NCBI GenBank assembly: GCA_945859605.1
Contig: OX243825.1
Coordinates: 4,013,043-4,077,042 of the forward strand
DNA: 64,000 nt
Direction of reading: 5' to 3'
Source: Lumbricus rubellus
Lineage: Eukaryota; Annelida; Clitellata; Crassiclitellata; Lumbricidae
The notes under the pieces: model-generated
What the model was told of the DNA's origin: nothing
What the model saw: only the letters and a program-made list of their open reading frames with translations
Databases searched by the model: none
Shown: positions 1 through 11,142 of the stretch, piece after piece
How positions within the stretch are numbered: the first letter of the stretch is position 1
How the letters are laid out: every line of letters starts with the position of its first letter
Program-made: the position numbers and the translations under genes

Positions 1-362
1 GAGGGTATTATTTTGAATTGGCGATTTGATACAAGTAAGCGTATGTTACAGTAAGCTTACATCAGAACCTGATACGAATCAGTAATAGAAAGTCAGCCGA
101 TGAGAAGAAGACAAATAAATCGATATTATAATCTTACACTGCTATTGCATAGGTCAGTGTGAGAACATGCATTGGATGATTTCGGTTGCAATAGATTTAG
201 GCCTATATACATCAATATTAAATATACTAAACAATTATTAAATTTTATCTCTGAATTTATCTTCCATTGTAAAGTAGTTCCTTCCCAAAAATACGCTATA
301 GCGTCATTTAGGCATATTTGGATGTCTTATCAAACACAAAACTGAAATATTTACTGAAAATT
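1..362. other. non-coding, nothing recognised
   Basis: AT-rich sequence without a persuasive reading frame, splice-flanked exon or repeat end that I recognise. Confidence 0.5.
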
Positions 363-871
363 TTGATATAGCGCTCCTTCAAGGTTACTACTCAGGAGCG
401 CTCCCAGTCCAACCCCAAGCGAAAGAAATGAAGTAGAAGTAGAAAGGCCAATAGGTATTTGACGAAGGATAATAGGGAGCTCATTCCAGGTCGCAGGACC
501 AGCCACGGAGAAAGCACGGCGCTGCCTGATTGCAGTCCGTGAGCGTGGAACAATAAGTACCGCTTGTGCAGCTGAGCGGAGAGAGCAGCGGCGTTGAACA
601 CGCGCGTGGTTGAGCAGCAGAGCTCCTGCAAGTATAAAGGAGCCAAACCCTCAAAGCAGCGCCGAACCAAGACGGAAATTCTGTACGTAATGCGTTGTGG
701 GTAAGGGAGCCAGTGGAGTACATCCCGCATGTACTCGGAGACTCGACCAAACTTGGGAATGCGGCCTATGAGGCGGGCAGCAGTGCGCAGGACCCTATTT
801 AGGGGCCCCACCCGACAGGCTGGAAGTTCACCGTATATAGAACTGCAGAAATAGGCTAGGACTATTATCAC
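363..871 (-). mobile_element. L2/CR1-like LINE, 5'-truncated 3' end
   Basis: A minus-strand frame of about 159 codons resembles the C-terminal end of a LINE reverse transcriptase, with the usual wording LHWLPYPQRITYR followed by GLAPLYL, and ends GLDWERS just before the 3' tail. The tail (read on + as tatagcgctcctt...ggagcgctcccag) is the same short palindromic 3' end seen in about ten other copies in this window. 5' truncation is normal for these elements. Confidence 0.75.
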
Positions 872-2649
872 TCCCTAACAGAAAGCCACGAAAATTGGGG
901 CACAATTATCACTGGATAAGGAATTAATAAACCTTTGGTATCATGCTATCAATATTAATTTTCCACATTCCTACGTCAAAGTATCGCTTGTAATACAATA
1001 CAACGTAGTCTAAGTTTAGGACTATTTCTTTGACTTCGCCTTCTGTCTTTGTTCGAGCGACGCATATTCGTTGACGTCTCGATCTTCTCCCAAACTTGCA
1101 TAGGCTGACTCCTGCTCTCCAGTCTGTAATAAAAGGAAGGCTCTAGTCTTGGATCTGCGTTGATGTGTGTAAATATTTATTAGTAGAACAAAAACTTATT
1201 ATTTTGAGTTGCATTTTTGTCCAGACATAGGCTAAGTCAAAGACTGACATAGAATTGAACTATAATTCTAGGCCTGAGCATAATCCTGAAATGATTTAAT
1301 AGTAAACACATAGGCCTAACTGTGCTTGATTCCGTCACAACTTGTGGCTACCTGGATGTGAACCTACCAATCGCAATATCAACCTAAATTTTACAGTCTA
1401 ATAAAGCGTAATTAAAGGTGAAATATAGATGTCAAGAGACGAGTTTTGAAGAAAAATATAATTATTGGCGTAAATATAGTCAGGAAAATAATAACCATGT
1501 AACTGTGTTTGATTCCTACACATTGCATGGCTACCTGGACGAAAACCTACCAATCAAAATATCAACCTAAATTCTAGAGTCTAGTAAAGCGTAGCCTACT
1601 TAAAGGCTAAACAAATATAGATGTTAAGCGAGGAGTCTAATCTTGAGGGTTGCTGCAAGAAATAGGGTTGTTTATCAATATCCAAGAAACAGGAGAAATA
1701 GATATTTGAATCACTAGAGATTGAATAAGCTTAAAGAAGTAGCAAAATCGTGAAATGCATTCAGTGAACTCAATGTCTAACAACAGTAGTATAATTAGTC
1801 TTACACTAGTTTAGTGATCAAGGAACTCGTTAGCTTTCTGAGTTTTGGCAATGGGCTTCAAAGTAATAATTTTTTGGCGTTTGTTACGCCAGACAATGTT
1901 TTATTTTGTCAGAGCGGTGTAATATTCCATTGAGCATTAAATAAAAAAAATGGCTTACTAATGGAGCTCCTGTCCTAGGAATAGCTGATCGTTGATGTGA
2001 CGAAGGTCTCATCTCATGATCCTGAAGCCCGATAACACCATCTATCAAACAGGAAACTATGATTATGGATGCAAATTCTTCAATGGCACTACTAATACGC
2101 CATAGTTATTACGTAGCTGCTCTATAAAATTATATTATCCCTCTGCAAGTATAATGTATTATTCTGCTTTATTACTAGGCTGCTATTTATGATAAGACTA
2201 TGAAAATTTAAAATAAATTAGACTTAAACATAATTATGTAAAAATAAGATGTTCATTATCATAAAACAATATCCAGAATAATATTTTCATTTATCCAACA
2301 ATTAAGACTAATAGGTCTAATAATTTCTCTTTAATATGATGGTAGTGTAGCGATCTGACTTGATTGCATTATTTTTGACAGGACGGTGTATAATACATGT
2401 TAGGATGTGCGACTTGGTTGCAATGCACTGTCGCATCATACATTGTGCAATGTGTAGGCTATACTATTATCTGCACGATAGATTCTAATCTAGTAGTTAA
2501 TACTGAAACCTGACGAAAGAAGTTCATTCTACCATAAGTTACTCGATATGCTTTTTCAGAAAAAAATGACACAGCATTCCTCAGATCCTGTTTACATGCA
2601 CATTATACAATGTAAATGGTCTGCCTAAGGTTCGTCTTTCACCTTTACA
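872..2649. other. non-coding stretch with one local duplication
   Basis: No exon or RNA gene seen. The only structure noticed is the direct duplication annotated at 1317-1636, and from 2338 the start of the block duplicated in front of FReD gene B. Confidence 0.5.
1317..1636. repeat. two-copy direct repeat, period about 183 bp
   Basis: Two diverged copies (about 1317-1443 and 1500-1636) share ggctacctgga, aacctaccaatc and atatcaacctaaatt in the same order. It looks like a simple local tandem duplication and no coding potential is seen. Confidence 0.6.
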
Positions 2650-3150
2650 GTCGGTCCTAAACGCTGCAGCCAGATTAATCGCACGCCTTCCACGCTACTC
2701 GCATATTTCTACTTTCATGTTTGAACAGCTCCATTGGCTTCCTCTAACTGCGCGAATTAAGTTTAAAATCCTCATCTTGGTCTCTAAAGCACAATGGGGT
2801 CTTGCCCCGAAATATCTAGCCATTGAAATTCACCGCCCTCTTTCAGCCTCCTCACATCGCCCACTCCGCTCTTCAAATAGATTTGTTCTTTTAGTTCCTC
2901 CTACTAGAACGACTATGGCTCAGTCCCGATCCTTTGCATCAATTGGCCCCTCTCTTTGGAATACTCTGTCTCCATCTACTCGGTCTCAACTTCTAACTGG
3001 TAATCCCTCCTCCTCATTTTCTTTCCTCAAAACTTATTTCTTATCTCGTGGCCTTGCGCACTGGGAGCACCTCTGAACGATTCACCCTAGTAGAGGCGCT
3101 TTACAAATGTTTTTATACAATACAATACAATACAATACAATACAATACAA
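2650..3150 (+). mobile_element. L2/CR1-like LINE 3' end with ATACA tail
   Basis: The frame running to 3076 reads as the C-terminal end of a LINE reverse transcriptase: LNAAARLIARLPR, FEQLHWLPLTARIKFKIL, then GPSLWNTLS and a terminal GLAHWEHL. The element ends in the gcgcttta 3' tail followed by a pure (TACAA)n run at about 3116-3150. It is 5'-truncated. Confidence 0.8.
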
Positions 3151-4330
3151 AATGTTAAGTTTCGCCGCCAGAAGAAGAATTCGACTGCGCAGCATTGAAG
3201 TCGGTAAGTCTTACTAGGCTACTTAAAACAAAGAAGGTCGTCAGCAAATTTCCGGTCAGGGGTGCCGTCGGTGTCTGGGTGAGCGGTTGCCCGAAACGGC
3301 CGTTCCTCCACCTCCACCAGAAACCCGAATCCCCCCCCCCCCCAAGCATGAGGCTAGATTAAACACTGGCCGCTTAGTGCCAGTTCAACGCCTCAAAACG
3401 GAGGAGGGTCAAGTCAATGACAATCCTGCAAAATATAAGGATGTATTATTGTAATAACCTATGCAGCTTATAGGCTACAGTAGCTGTGAGGTTCCGGTTT
3501 GCATGGGTTTCCCCACTTTTATCCAATGCTCACTTATCTCCTTAGCTTCATCGAGTCGTGAACCCTTCTTGTACTGATCTAGTTAATTGTCTATCCCATG
3601 ACCGTCAAACCCTTTCTAAAGATAATTGCATTTCTGATGAGAAGGCTTATTTTGTTCCATGTGATTGCGGCAACATTTTACATCACGTTACGAACAGCTG
3701 CTCTGGTGCCAACCGTATGCGGTTCAAATTTCAAGCCTCTCTTCTTGGTTATAGCCTTACCAGTTTGAAATCCGGCTTTGCACCCACGGCTTCGAATATC
3801 CGTAAATTTAAGTCATAGTTACTACTAGAAGTGTTGTCACCATCACATAATAATGACATCTTGTTGGCCTATTGGAGTTCAACCCATGCGCCTAAGATTT
3901 TAGCCTTAGCCTACATGTATACCATGATGCTCCTAACTCACGTATAGCCTATGTTTAATTATGTTGCTGCAGTAACTCTCATTATACTTCGTCCCTTGCG
4001 ACGATCAGAGTTTTATCTCAGAGTTTTTCACTTAAACTCTCAGCCGCATTCATTGGATTAGGGCAGCAACATGCACGTATGCATGTGTCTCAACACTTAT
4101 ATAGCGCAGTTTTTACCACACAGAGTCGCTGTATCATGGCTAGTGGCTATCTAACATAGGCTATCCGAAAAGCCAAGTCCTAAGATGAACTGAGGGATTT
4201 TGGAGCTTTTTGTGAGGGCAAAAACAGAGGACATTAAACTACATTCATGGATCTGTGTTGACGAATCGGCTTAGGGCTACATGGGATCAAAATATTCCAC
4301 CAACGCTCGAAGGTTTTTGCCTTCTGCATC
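3151..4330. other. non-coding part of duplicated 5' flank
   Basis: Short open frames occur here (for example 3558-3818) but none shows a recognisable domain, codon bias or splice context. The paralogous block near 16.7-17.0 kb carries frames of different length, arguing against a conserved protein. Confidence 0.5.
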
Positions 4331-4656
4331 ATAGAGACTTGGCTGTGATTCGTGATTTCTCTGCGACTTGTTCCACAGTCATGACCATACACTGCAATGC
4401 GTTTCTCGAGGAACCAGATGTCCTGGAATGATGAAGACAGGAATTGAAAGAAAATGTATCTTTTCTCGATTAAAACTACTAAGTCACTATCCAGATCGTG
4501 ACTCCAATCGGATAGATAACTCTCATAGTGGAAAGGTCATCAGCTGTCATGCATTCTCTAGCACTGGCCGCCGTGAACTGCGACCTTCTACTCGTGGCGA
4601 CTCAAAAACCTCATTATCACCGCAAGCTCCGTTTCATTTGCTGCACGAGGCAACTT

Positions 4657-4704
4657 TAGTTTTGAATGGGCGCTATATAAATTATTATTAATTGATTGAT
4701 TGAG
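4657..4704 (+). mobile_element. very short L2-like LINE 3' tail
   Basis: gggcgctatataaatta followed by (ATTG)n repeats the 3' terminus of the LINE family seen across the window. Only the extreme end is present. Confidence 0.5.
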
Positions 4705-5003
4705 CAATGACAATGTTGGAACCCATGAAAGAGGCGGACTACAATCAACACAGAGCTTTAACACAGTCCTATGGCAGTTAAATTGGACACGCGCAGTTAG
4801 AGTGTAAGATAATGACGATGTAAACTCGCAGTAACACGCAACCACACGACTTCACGTGCCTACAACCATAAAACTGATAATTATGGTCGTTTCCGATGAT
4901 GTTACGAGCCGTTCCCGACCAAATCTGTGAATTTTTATACTAACACAGTACATACATTACAACCTATCATTCGTACTTGAAATCATAATACAAACACGGT
5001 AAT

Positions 5004-5361
5004 CATAGGCGTAGGGAACATTTCAGGAGTGGGGGGGGGGCAAAAGTTTCACTTTTGCCCGAAAAATTTTAAGAATTTTTTTCCGTCCGGATGAAAATTA
5101 ATTCCGTAACTTTTTACTTTTTCCGCCCGAAAAAATCTGACGACCTTTTTTTTTTTAGTCGTCCGGTCGAAATTGCCCGAAAATTCCCGTTACTTTTCCG
5201 CCCGAAAAATCTGACGACCTTTTTTTTTTAGTCTAAATTCAAAAATTTCTTAATTTCTTTACACATTTTTTTACTTTTCCCGGACTGCTTGCCCGAAAAA
5301 CCACACTTGCCCGAAATTTGGGGGCATTTGCCCCCCTGGACTCCCGTCTCCTACGCCTATG
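5004..5361 (+). mobile_element. MITE with CATAGGCGTAGG inverted ends
   Basis: The element starts CATAGGCGTAGGGA and ends TCCTACGCCTATG, an inverted repeat. The interior is rich in gcccgaaaaa and poly-G/poly-C blocks. A relative lies at 17349-17540 in the other orientation and at a different place relative to the duplicated block, so the two insertions are independent. No coding capacity. Confidence 0.65.
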
Positions 5362-5531
5362 ACGGTAATAAACAAAATAGGTTTGAAATCAGTAGCCTAT
5401 AGTCTGTCCGCATGACCCAGAAGGGTAATTAGTAACTCAATCTTCATGGAGGGGGGGAGGAAAAACTAGATTGCAATAACAGCAACATTATCAATCATGA
5501 GGTTGGAAGGCATCGCTTAGTCTCATAGCCC

Positions 5532-5539
5532 TATAAATA
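5532..5539 (+). promoter_or_regulatory. TATA box of FReD gene A
   Basis: TATAAATA lies about 105 bp upstream of the start codon in a position compatible with a short 5' leader. The aligned position in gene B (about 19810-19830) lacks a TATA box, so the two paralogues may differ in core promoter. Confidence 0.45.
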
Positions 5540-5643
5540 ACCTTCCTAATCTAAAGCATCACTTGCAATAAAGAGAAACAGTCAACTGCGGTGCGTCTTT
5601 ATTCAAAGTTACTCAATAATTGTAGAGTAGAGATTTAGTCGCC

Positions 5644-6166
5644 ATGAGGTCATTTGTGGCCTACGACATCGCTGTGTTAACAGTTATATTTACGCTTAAC
5701 ATCATCTCTCCAGTGAAATGTCAATGCACTGTGAAGAGTTGTGAAAGAGGAGACTCAGCCATCAGCATCGTAGCAGAGATTCAGGATCTGTTGAAGGAAG
5801 TTCATGAGCGTCTTCAAGCGATTGACCGACGTTCACATGAGCAAGATATCTACATGAAGCAAGTTCAAAGTATTCATCAGCTTCTTAATATATCGGTTCA
5901 CCAAATGAGTAGTTTTAATGAATCGCTAAAGCGATTGCAAGATCAGCAAGACGCCGTAATGACAAGTCTTCAGACTGTTGGACAACCTGCACAGAGGCAA
6001 GATGTCTGTGTCAAAGATGTTCATGAACTTCTTAATGCATCAAATCAGCAAATGAAAAATCAGCATACGTCTGTTTTGAGACGTCTTGATGAGGTTGCAG
6101 AACTTCTTCGTGATCGCGACATCTCCAACAAAAACCAATCGCAGGATTCGTGGACACCCACAACTG
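5644..6166 (+). CDS. FReD gene A exon 1: signal peptide and coiled-coil stalk
   Basis: First coding exon of a secreted fibrinogen-related protein. The ATG sits in a strong Kozak context (gtcgccATGa) shared with gene B. Residues 1-28 form a hydrophobic signal peptide (AVLTVIFTLNII) ending near VKCQC. Two cysteines of a CxxxxC pair follow and could join subunits. Residues about 38-165 are Q/E/L-rich and helical, with repeated HERLQAIDRRS-like and KQVQ units, a coiled-coil oligomerisation stalk. The exon ends at caactg|gtaaat, matching gene B cagttg|gtaaag, in phase 1, which fits the exon at 9409. Joined with 9409-9701 and 11483-11857 it predicts 396 residues. The family is known for soluble pattern recognition; ligand and expression are unknown here. 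Reading on past 6166 to the stop at 6225 is an unspliced alternative that I consider unlikely. Confidence 0.82.
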
Positions 6167-6567
6167 GTAAATTGAAATCTACATCGGGTATCAACATTAA
6201 ATACAAATTTTGTATAACGGTCTAAGACTCAATAATGTCAGGTTAAAAAACCTCATCCCAAATTTATTCATAGTTTCATACCCCGTACTTATATGGTTCG
6301 AATGAAACTGTAGTGGTAAACTTTATTTAAATACCTAGGCTAATGCAACTGAAGTCATAAACAAAAGTTAAATACCTTTTATAATTATTATGGGTGCGCG
6401 TCAAAATGCTTTAGAAAGAGAGCAACAACCTTACCGCGATTATGCACAATTCACCTGTAGAATAATTTCTTTGGGAATAATGAATAGCTATGTCATTTCA
6501 TATCAGTCTGGTGTACACATACTACACACATGATGCGTGTCTGTGGTATCATATCCATCCATTCCAG

Positions 6568-7065
6568 ACTTTATATAGCGCTTCTTCAAGGGTACTACTA
6601 AATACGCTCCCGACTCTAGCACTCCAACAAAGAGAGCTTTGAGTTAAGTAAAAAATATTTCGGTAAGAGCCCGAAGAAACAGAGTAGCTCCTGTGGTAGT
6701 TCATTTAAGACAAATGAACCCACCACAGAAAGGACTTTATTTGTGCATGGTTGCAGCTCGTGCGATTGGGTCCAAGAGCACTTCATCATGTACAGAACGG
6801 AGAGGTTGTGGCCTTAGATACCCGTTAAGCAACAGCACTCTCGCGAGTAATCTGAGGAAACCATAAGCTGCTATTGCCGAACAAGAACATCGATCTTATT
6901 CTCAACGCGCTGCCGAGTCGGAAGCCAGTTCAATGTCTTCATCATAATTATGGCTGGAGACCTGACCAAATAAGGATTTATCCTATTAAACGTGCTGCAG
7001 ACCGTGATACTCGGTTGAGGCACATTATTCGATTGGATGTGAGGCCAGAGTATAGTGACGAACAA
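6568..7065 (-). mobile_element. LINE fragment in intron 1 of FReD gene A
   Basis: On the minus strand the sequence contains ML(K/N)WLPTRQRVENKI, a decayed version of the LINE phrase LHWLP..RI.(F/Y)KI, and its 3' end near 6570 is the tatatagcgcttcttcaag tail common to the L2-like copies. Frames are interrupted. Confidence 0.6.
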
Positions 7066-7573
7066 TGGCTAGGGCGGGAAGAAGTGAAATAATGGACTAG
7101 GGTGGTGACAGCTGCACTAGACGTTTGTAAATGAACAACAGTGCGGAGTGATGCACATAGTCTCCTGATATTAGACCTAAGCTTACATGCAGGTGCCTTT
7201 AAGAGGTACGCAAAAAATTATAAAGAACTGTTATTGTGTGCTCTATGCCCATACATTATTCTTTTGATTGACTATTATAGGTCTACAATGTGTCTTTTTC
7301 CATACATTTCCTTGAGTTTATGCCATCATTTTTAATGTGGTGTTGTCGTCTGATTTATTCCCCCGAAAAGAGATCAGCTTGGTGAAACTATATTAATGAC
7401 ATTGTGATGGCGGATCAAAGATTAGATGAACGATATACTCCTGAAATGAATAGCTGATAAAATGGATTGGACCTCATTAAATTTATGACCGAGCTTCAAA
7501 ATTATTAGCCTATATTCCTTTCAGCACGTCATGTCTGTGTGAAACACGTTTCTCATGCTGTGCAATGTGTGCA

Positions 7574-8553
7574 TAACCCTCGGGCTACCAGGGGGGGTGG
7601 TATCCACCCCCCTAGGTTTTTTCCAAATCAAACTTTTTTCGTTTGGAATAAAATTTTGACGTTTTAGAGGTAACTGTAGAGGATTCATTTGCAAACATTT
7701 TGAGCTAAAATGTGTGATGATATACCACACCATTCAAAAGTTATACCCGATATATCCGAGGCACGAGGGAGGTGGATACCACCCCCCTTAGAATATCGGC
7801 TGTATGTTATCCGTCCTTTGACATGAAGAGACACGAATTACACCATTCTGTAGAGGGAATGTGGGGCTACATTGTGGTGGTCACGGAGTTGTCTTTTGAC
7901 AACCGGAAGTGCTCAAAATAAATTAAAATATATAAAAAGGTGTTTTATTTTCATAACATTTTCATGTTTGTTCTATTAAAAATTATTCCTAATTAATTTT
8001 GCAAGGGAAGTAAATTATGCCAATCTATAGAGCGCATTTAGGGCTATTTTTTATACCAATTAATTTGACATTTGATGACCGGAAGTGCTCAAAATAAATT
8101 TAAATGTGTGAAAATGTTGGGGTTTTTTTACAACGTAAACCGATAAGTCTGCGTAAACGTTTTTCAGCAGCTAATACATGTTTTTTTTTCTTTTTATTGT
8201 AATTAAAACTAACTTATTACTAGTTTTTATAGTTGGATATTGAACTTTATTATATGTAAACTATTTTTAAATAAATAAATTATGTTAAAAACACACATAA
8301 TCTAATATTTTGCTTCTGCGAAAGTATGCATTTTGTGAAATCGACGGGTGCCTACGGAAAAAAATTCATAATTCCGGGGTGCTTTCATATATTTCAAACC
8401 TAAATATACCATTTTGTGCAGAAATGAATGCTGAATCCATTGATGTATTACAAGTTATGATATCTCAAACCAAACCCAAAAAAATTGGGGGGTGGTAACC
8501 ACTCCCCCCTTGGTAGTCAGTGTTACAAAAAAGCTTGGTAGCCTGAGGGTTAA
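7574..8553 (+). mobile_element. MITE with AACCCTCGGGCTACCA inverted ends
   Basis: The left end aaccctcgggctacca, next to a G/C hairpin (ggggtggtatccacccc), is mirrored at the right by ggggtggtaaccactcccc and gcctgagggtt. Internally two copies of accggaagtgctcaaaata occur (near 7901 and 8079). It has no transposase. Target-site duplication not clear, possibly TTAA-like. Lies within intron 1 of gene A. Confidence 0.6.
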
Positions 8554-9408
8554 TAGCTTGGGCTGTAAAAAATGCACAACACGGCTTGAACTCGACCCAA
8601 GCGTGCGTTTAAAATTGACAAAATTTAAACCAGATAGGCTATTAACTTTGCAATCATTTATAAAGTTCCTAGTTTTCTGATATGATTATGTTATGATCAG
8701 GCCGATGTTTAGTAAAATGTTTTCAAACTATAATTATATAAAGCGACCTATAAAATTTCGTTCAGCCTTCTGAAGACTTTGAAATTGTGTGTCACCACAT
8801 TAGATCGAGATCTAAGGCGCTAGGACTATAATAATATTATTGTCTTCTCTTGCTTTGTGAAAGTCTACGTATGGTGGGTCATGGTTGCTACAGCTGCTGG
8901 CGAGGAATAGCGCGTAGTTGACGATTTTGCTCTGTTCTGAAAGTTTTTATCCCTGACATCGGGGGGTTGGCGGAGAGGAAATCTTTTGCGCTTCACGCGG
9001 TCTATTTATTTGTCCCTTTTGTTCTTTCTCTCCGTGCGTATGCAGAGTCTTATAGTTGGTTAAGCTGACAAAATCTTACGGGCATTTTGAAACGAAAATA
9101 TGATTGATCATAAACGACATAGCTTAGTCTGATATTTTCAGTCTTTAAAAAAATTAGAAACTGTCACATTACAACGTTGATAAATTGGTTTCTACCAAGA
9201 TAGTCATGGAAATATTGAATTATTTTCTCTTCCATGCTAAGGACTGAGAGCTTGAACTAACTAGCGTCGATGCGATTGTCTCTTCCTTGACCATAAGTTT
9301 TTTGTATTTGTATGGAGCATTGAGAGCTCTTCTTTTCCCGTTCGCTTATTTGTATCTGAAGTCAGTAACTGAGCCATTCACTGTCTAAATCGTTCTCTTC
9401 TTGCATAG
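8554..9408. other. intron 1 of FReD gene A, distal part
   Basis: No further exon seen. I looked for a short exon encoding the missing N-terminal part of the fibrinogen domain and found no convincing candidate here or in the equivalent intron of gene B. Confidence 0.45.
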
Positions 9409-9701
9409 GAGTTCCTCTACGACAAAAGACAGTTACTGGATTGGAAGGTGATCGTGATCTGCTCCCCAATTCTACTGTGCTTCCCCATTCTACTCTGCTC
9501 CCACATTCTACTCTGCTCCCCAGTTTAAACAACTGGACAGTCATAATGAACCGTTCTGACGGATCTCTGAACTTCAACCGAAGCTGGACCGAATACAAGA
9601 ATGGATTTGGCGATATTGGACGAGGAGAGTTTTGGTTGGGAAATGAAAAAGTTCATCGTCTGACCAACAGAAGTGGATTTGTCTATACCCTTCGCGTAGA
9701 G
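9409..9701 (+). CDS. FReD gene A exon 2: S/T/P linker and fibrinogen core
   Basis: The acceptor ttgcatag| precedes an exon that joins exon 1 in phase 1 and leaves in phase 0 at gtagag|gtaagt. It encodes a short linker with three 18-bp in-frame repeats (9465-9518; P-x-S-T-x-L units), then NNWTVIMNRSDGSLNF and GEFWLGNEKVHRLTNR, which are diagnostic of the fibrinogen C-terminal domain. A full domain normally begins about 35-40 residues earlier with a cysteine-bearing A subdomain (SGVY..I). That part is absent from this exon, so the domain is either shortened or completed by an unseen small exon. Gene B has the same organisation. Confidence 0.85.
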
Positions 9702-10427
9702 GTAAGTCTATTTCTAAATATAAAATCCAGAAATTCAGCTATTAATCTTACACAATGGATGATATACAGAGTGGCGCATAAAAATGAGACCGGCTCGTTA
9801 AATCTTTTGTATTATAATATTGGATTAATTTTTGGGCGGTTTTAAACTGTAAAATTATCTTTGCTCATTAACTCAGCGTGTGAGGTCAGCATTTCGTGAA
9901 CTTTCGGTCGCCATCAGTCTATTTATTTTATGTCAAATTGATGCCGATGGTAGGCGGTCACATCGCTTAAATCAGGAAGCGGCTACCTGAAGATCGTTAG
10001 AATGGTACGGAGTAGCCTATTCTGTGTGCAAGTGAGCTGATTTATTTTTCATCCAGCATGATGATTTACACAGCCACAACAGTCAACATGAATTATAAAG
10101 AGAAACTAGCATATCACGAAGAACAGTGCAGCGCATTATACAGCAAAATTTGTAACTTAGGGCAGGTTATAAACGAAAACTGCATACTGGTGTAAAGGTT
10201 TCAAATTACCCCCTCCGAAACATTACCCCCCCCTGCAAACTGTAATTTGCATCAATCATCGCATTTATTGCACAAAAAATATCAGAAAAATGATCCCGCT
10301 TCTTGTTTGGGTCTGAAGATTTTCATCCGTCATCCCACTTCGTGGTTTGTTATCAATATTTTAATCAGAAAAAATAATAACCTCGAAGCCATTTCTCCAT
10401 GAAATTTCAGCGGCGATTTAGTATTTT
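9702..10427. other. intron 2 of FReD gene A, proximal part
   Basis: No exon or repeat recognised before the foldback element that starts at 10428. Confidence 0.5.
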
Positions 10428-10982
10428 GCTGTGACTAGCGGACCGCCAGGCGGCTCTCAAATTTCAAATACTAGCGGACCGCCAGTGGCGGGCGTCCAAT
10501 ACGGAATACTAGCGGACCGCCAGACAATATGGCTGCCAACGAATGCAATAATATTAGAGCGCGACGTATCGACGATTGTTCATCAGTTCAGCTTCAATTT
10601 CAGCAGAATGACTGCACTAACCCTAAAACAAACCCTAACCGACCCTCACGACGCCTAACCTGAGCCCTAACCGACCCTCAAGCTTTGCATGTGGGGATGA
10701 GTGGTATAATTTGGGACCGCTGTTGACAGGATTATCAAATTCTATTTACACCAAAATTTATCTTCGTTAATCAAACTTCTATTTATACTATATAATTTAT
10801 CATCTAAATGGTTTCTCGTTTCCCTTCTCCTTGTTTCTAGAATTTTTTGTCCGACATAAAACAAACTATTGTAACAATATTCAAGAATCAAGACTCGTTA
10901 CTCATGTGACAGGTTAGACGTGACTGGCGGTCCGCTAGTAATTGAAATTGGGCGGCCGCCTGGCGGTTCGCTAGTCACTTCG
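10428..10982. mobile_element. foldback element with CTAGCGGACCGCCAG tips and 10-bp target duplication
   Basis: The 15-bp unit CTAGCGGACCGCCAG occurs three times near the left end (10435-10525) and, inverted, twice at the right end (10923-10976). The 10-bp direct repeat TTAGTATTTT flanks the element exactly (10418-10427 and 10983-10992). Long satellite-like inverted tips with a 9-11 bp target duplication are typical of Mutator-like (MULE) non-autonomous or foldback elements. No transposase. Intronic in gene A. Confidence 0.75.
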
Positions 10983-11142
10983 TTAGTATTTTAGTTACAG
11001 ATGAAAATATTGATAACAAAACACAATTTTTTTAGTTCTTTCTTCTCTTCCATCATATATGATATGACGATGAGTTAGGCCTATTCAGTTACAAGTATAA
11101 GCTTACAGCAATTTGTGACGCAACGCATTTCCAATGAATATC

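Larger units (their letters stand above)
2338..4530 (+). repeat. segmental duplication, copy upstream of FReD gene A
   Basis: Matches 15936-18100 in the same order and orientation. Shared landmarks are ggatggtagtgtagcga, actgtcgcatcat then cattgtgcaatgtgta, aacgcctcaaaa then ggaggaggtcaagtc, cgtgaacccttcttg, and a block beginning gctgtgattc. Each copy lies upstream of a FReD first exon, so the duplication probably carried the gene and several kb of 5' flank together. Confidence 0.75.
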
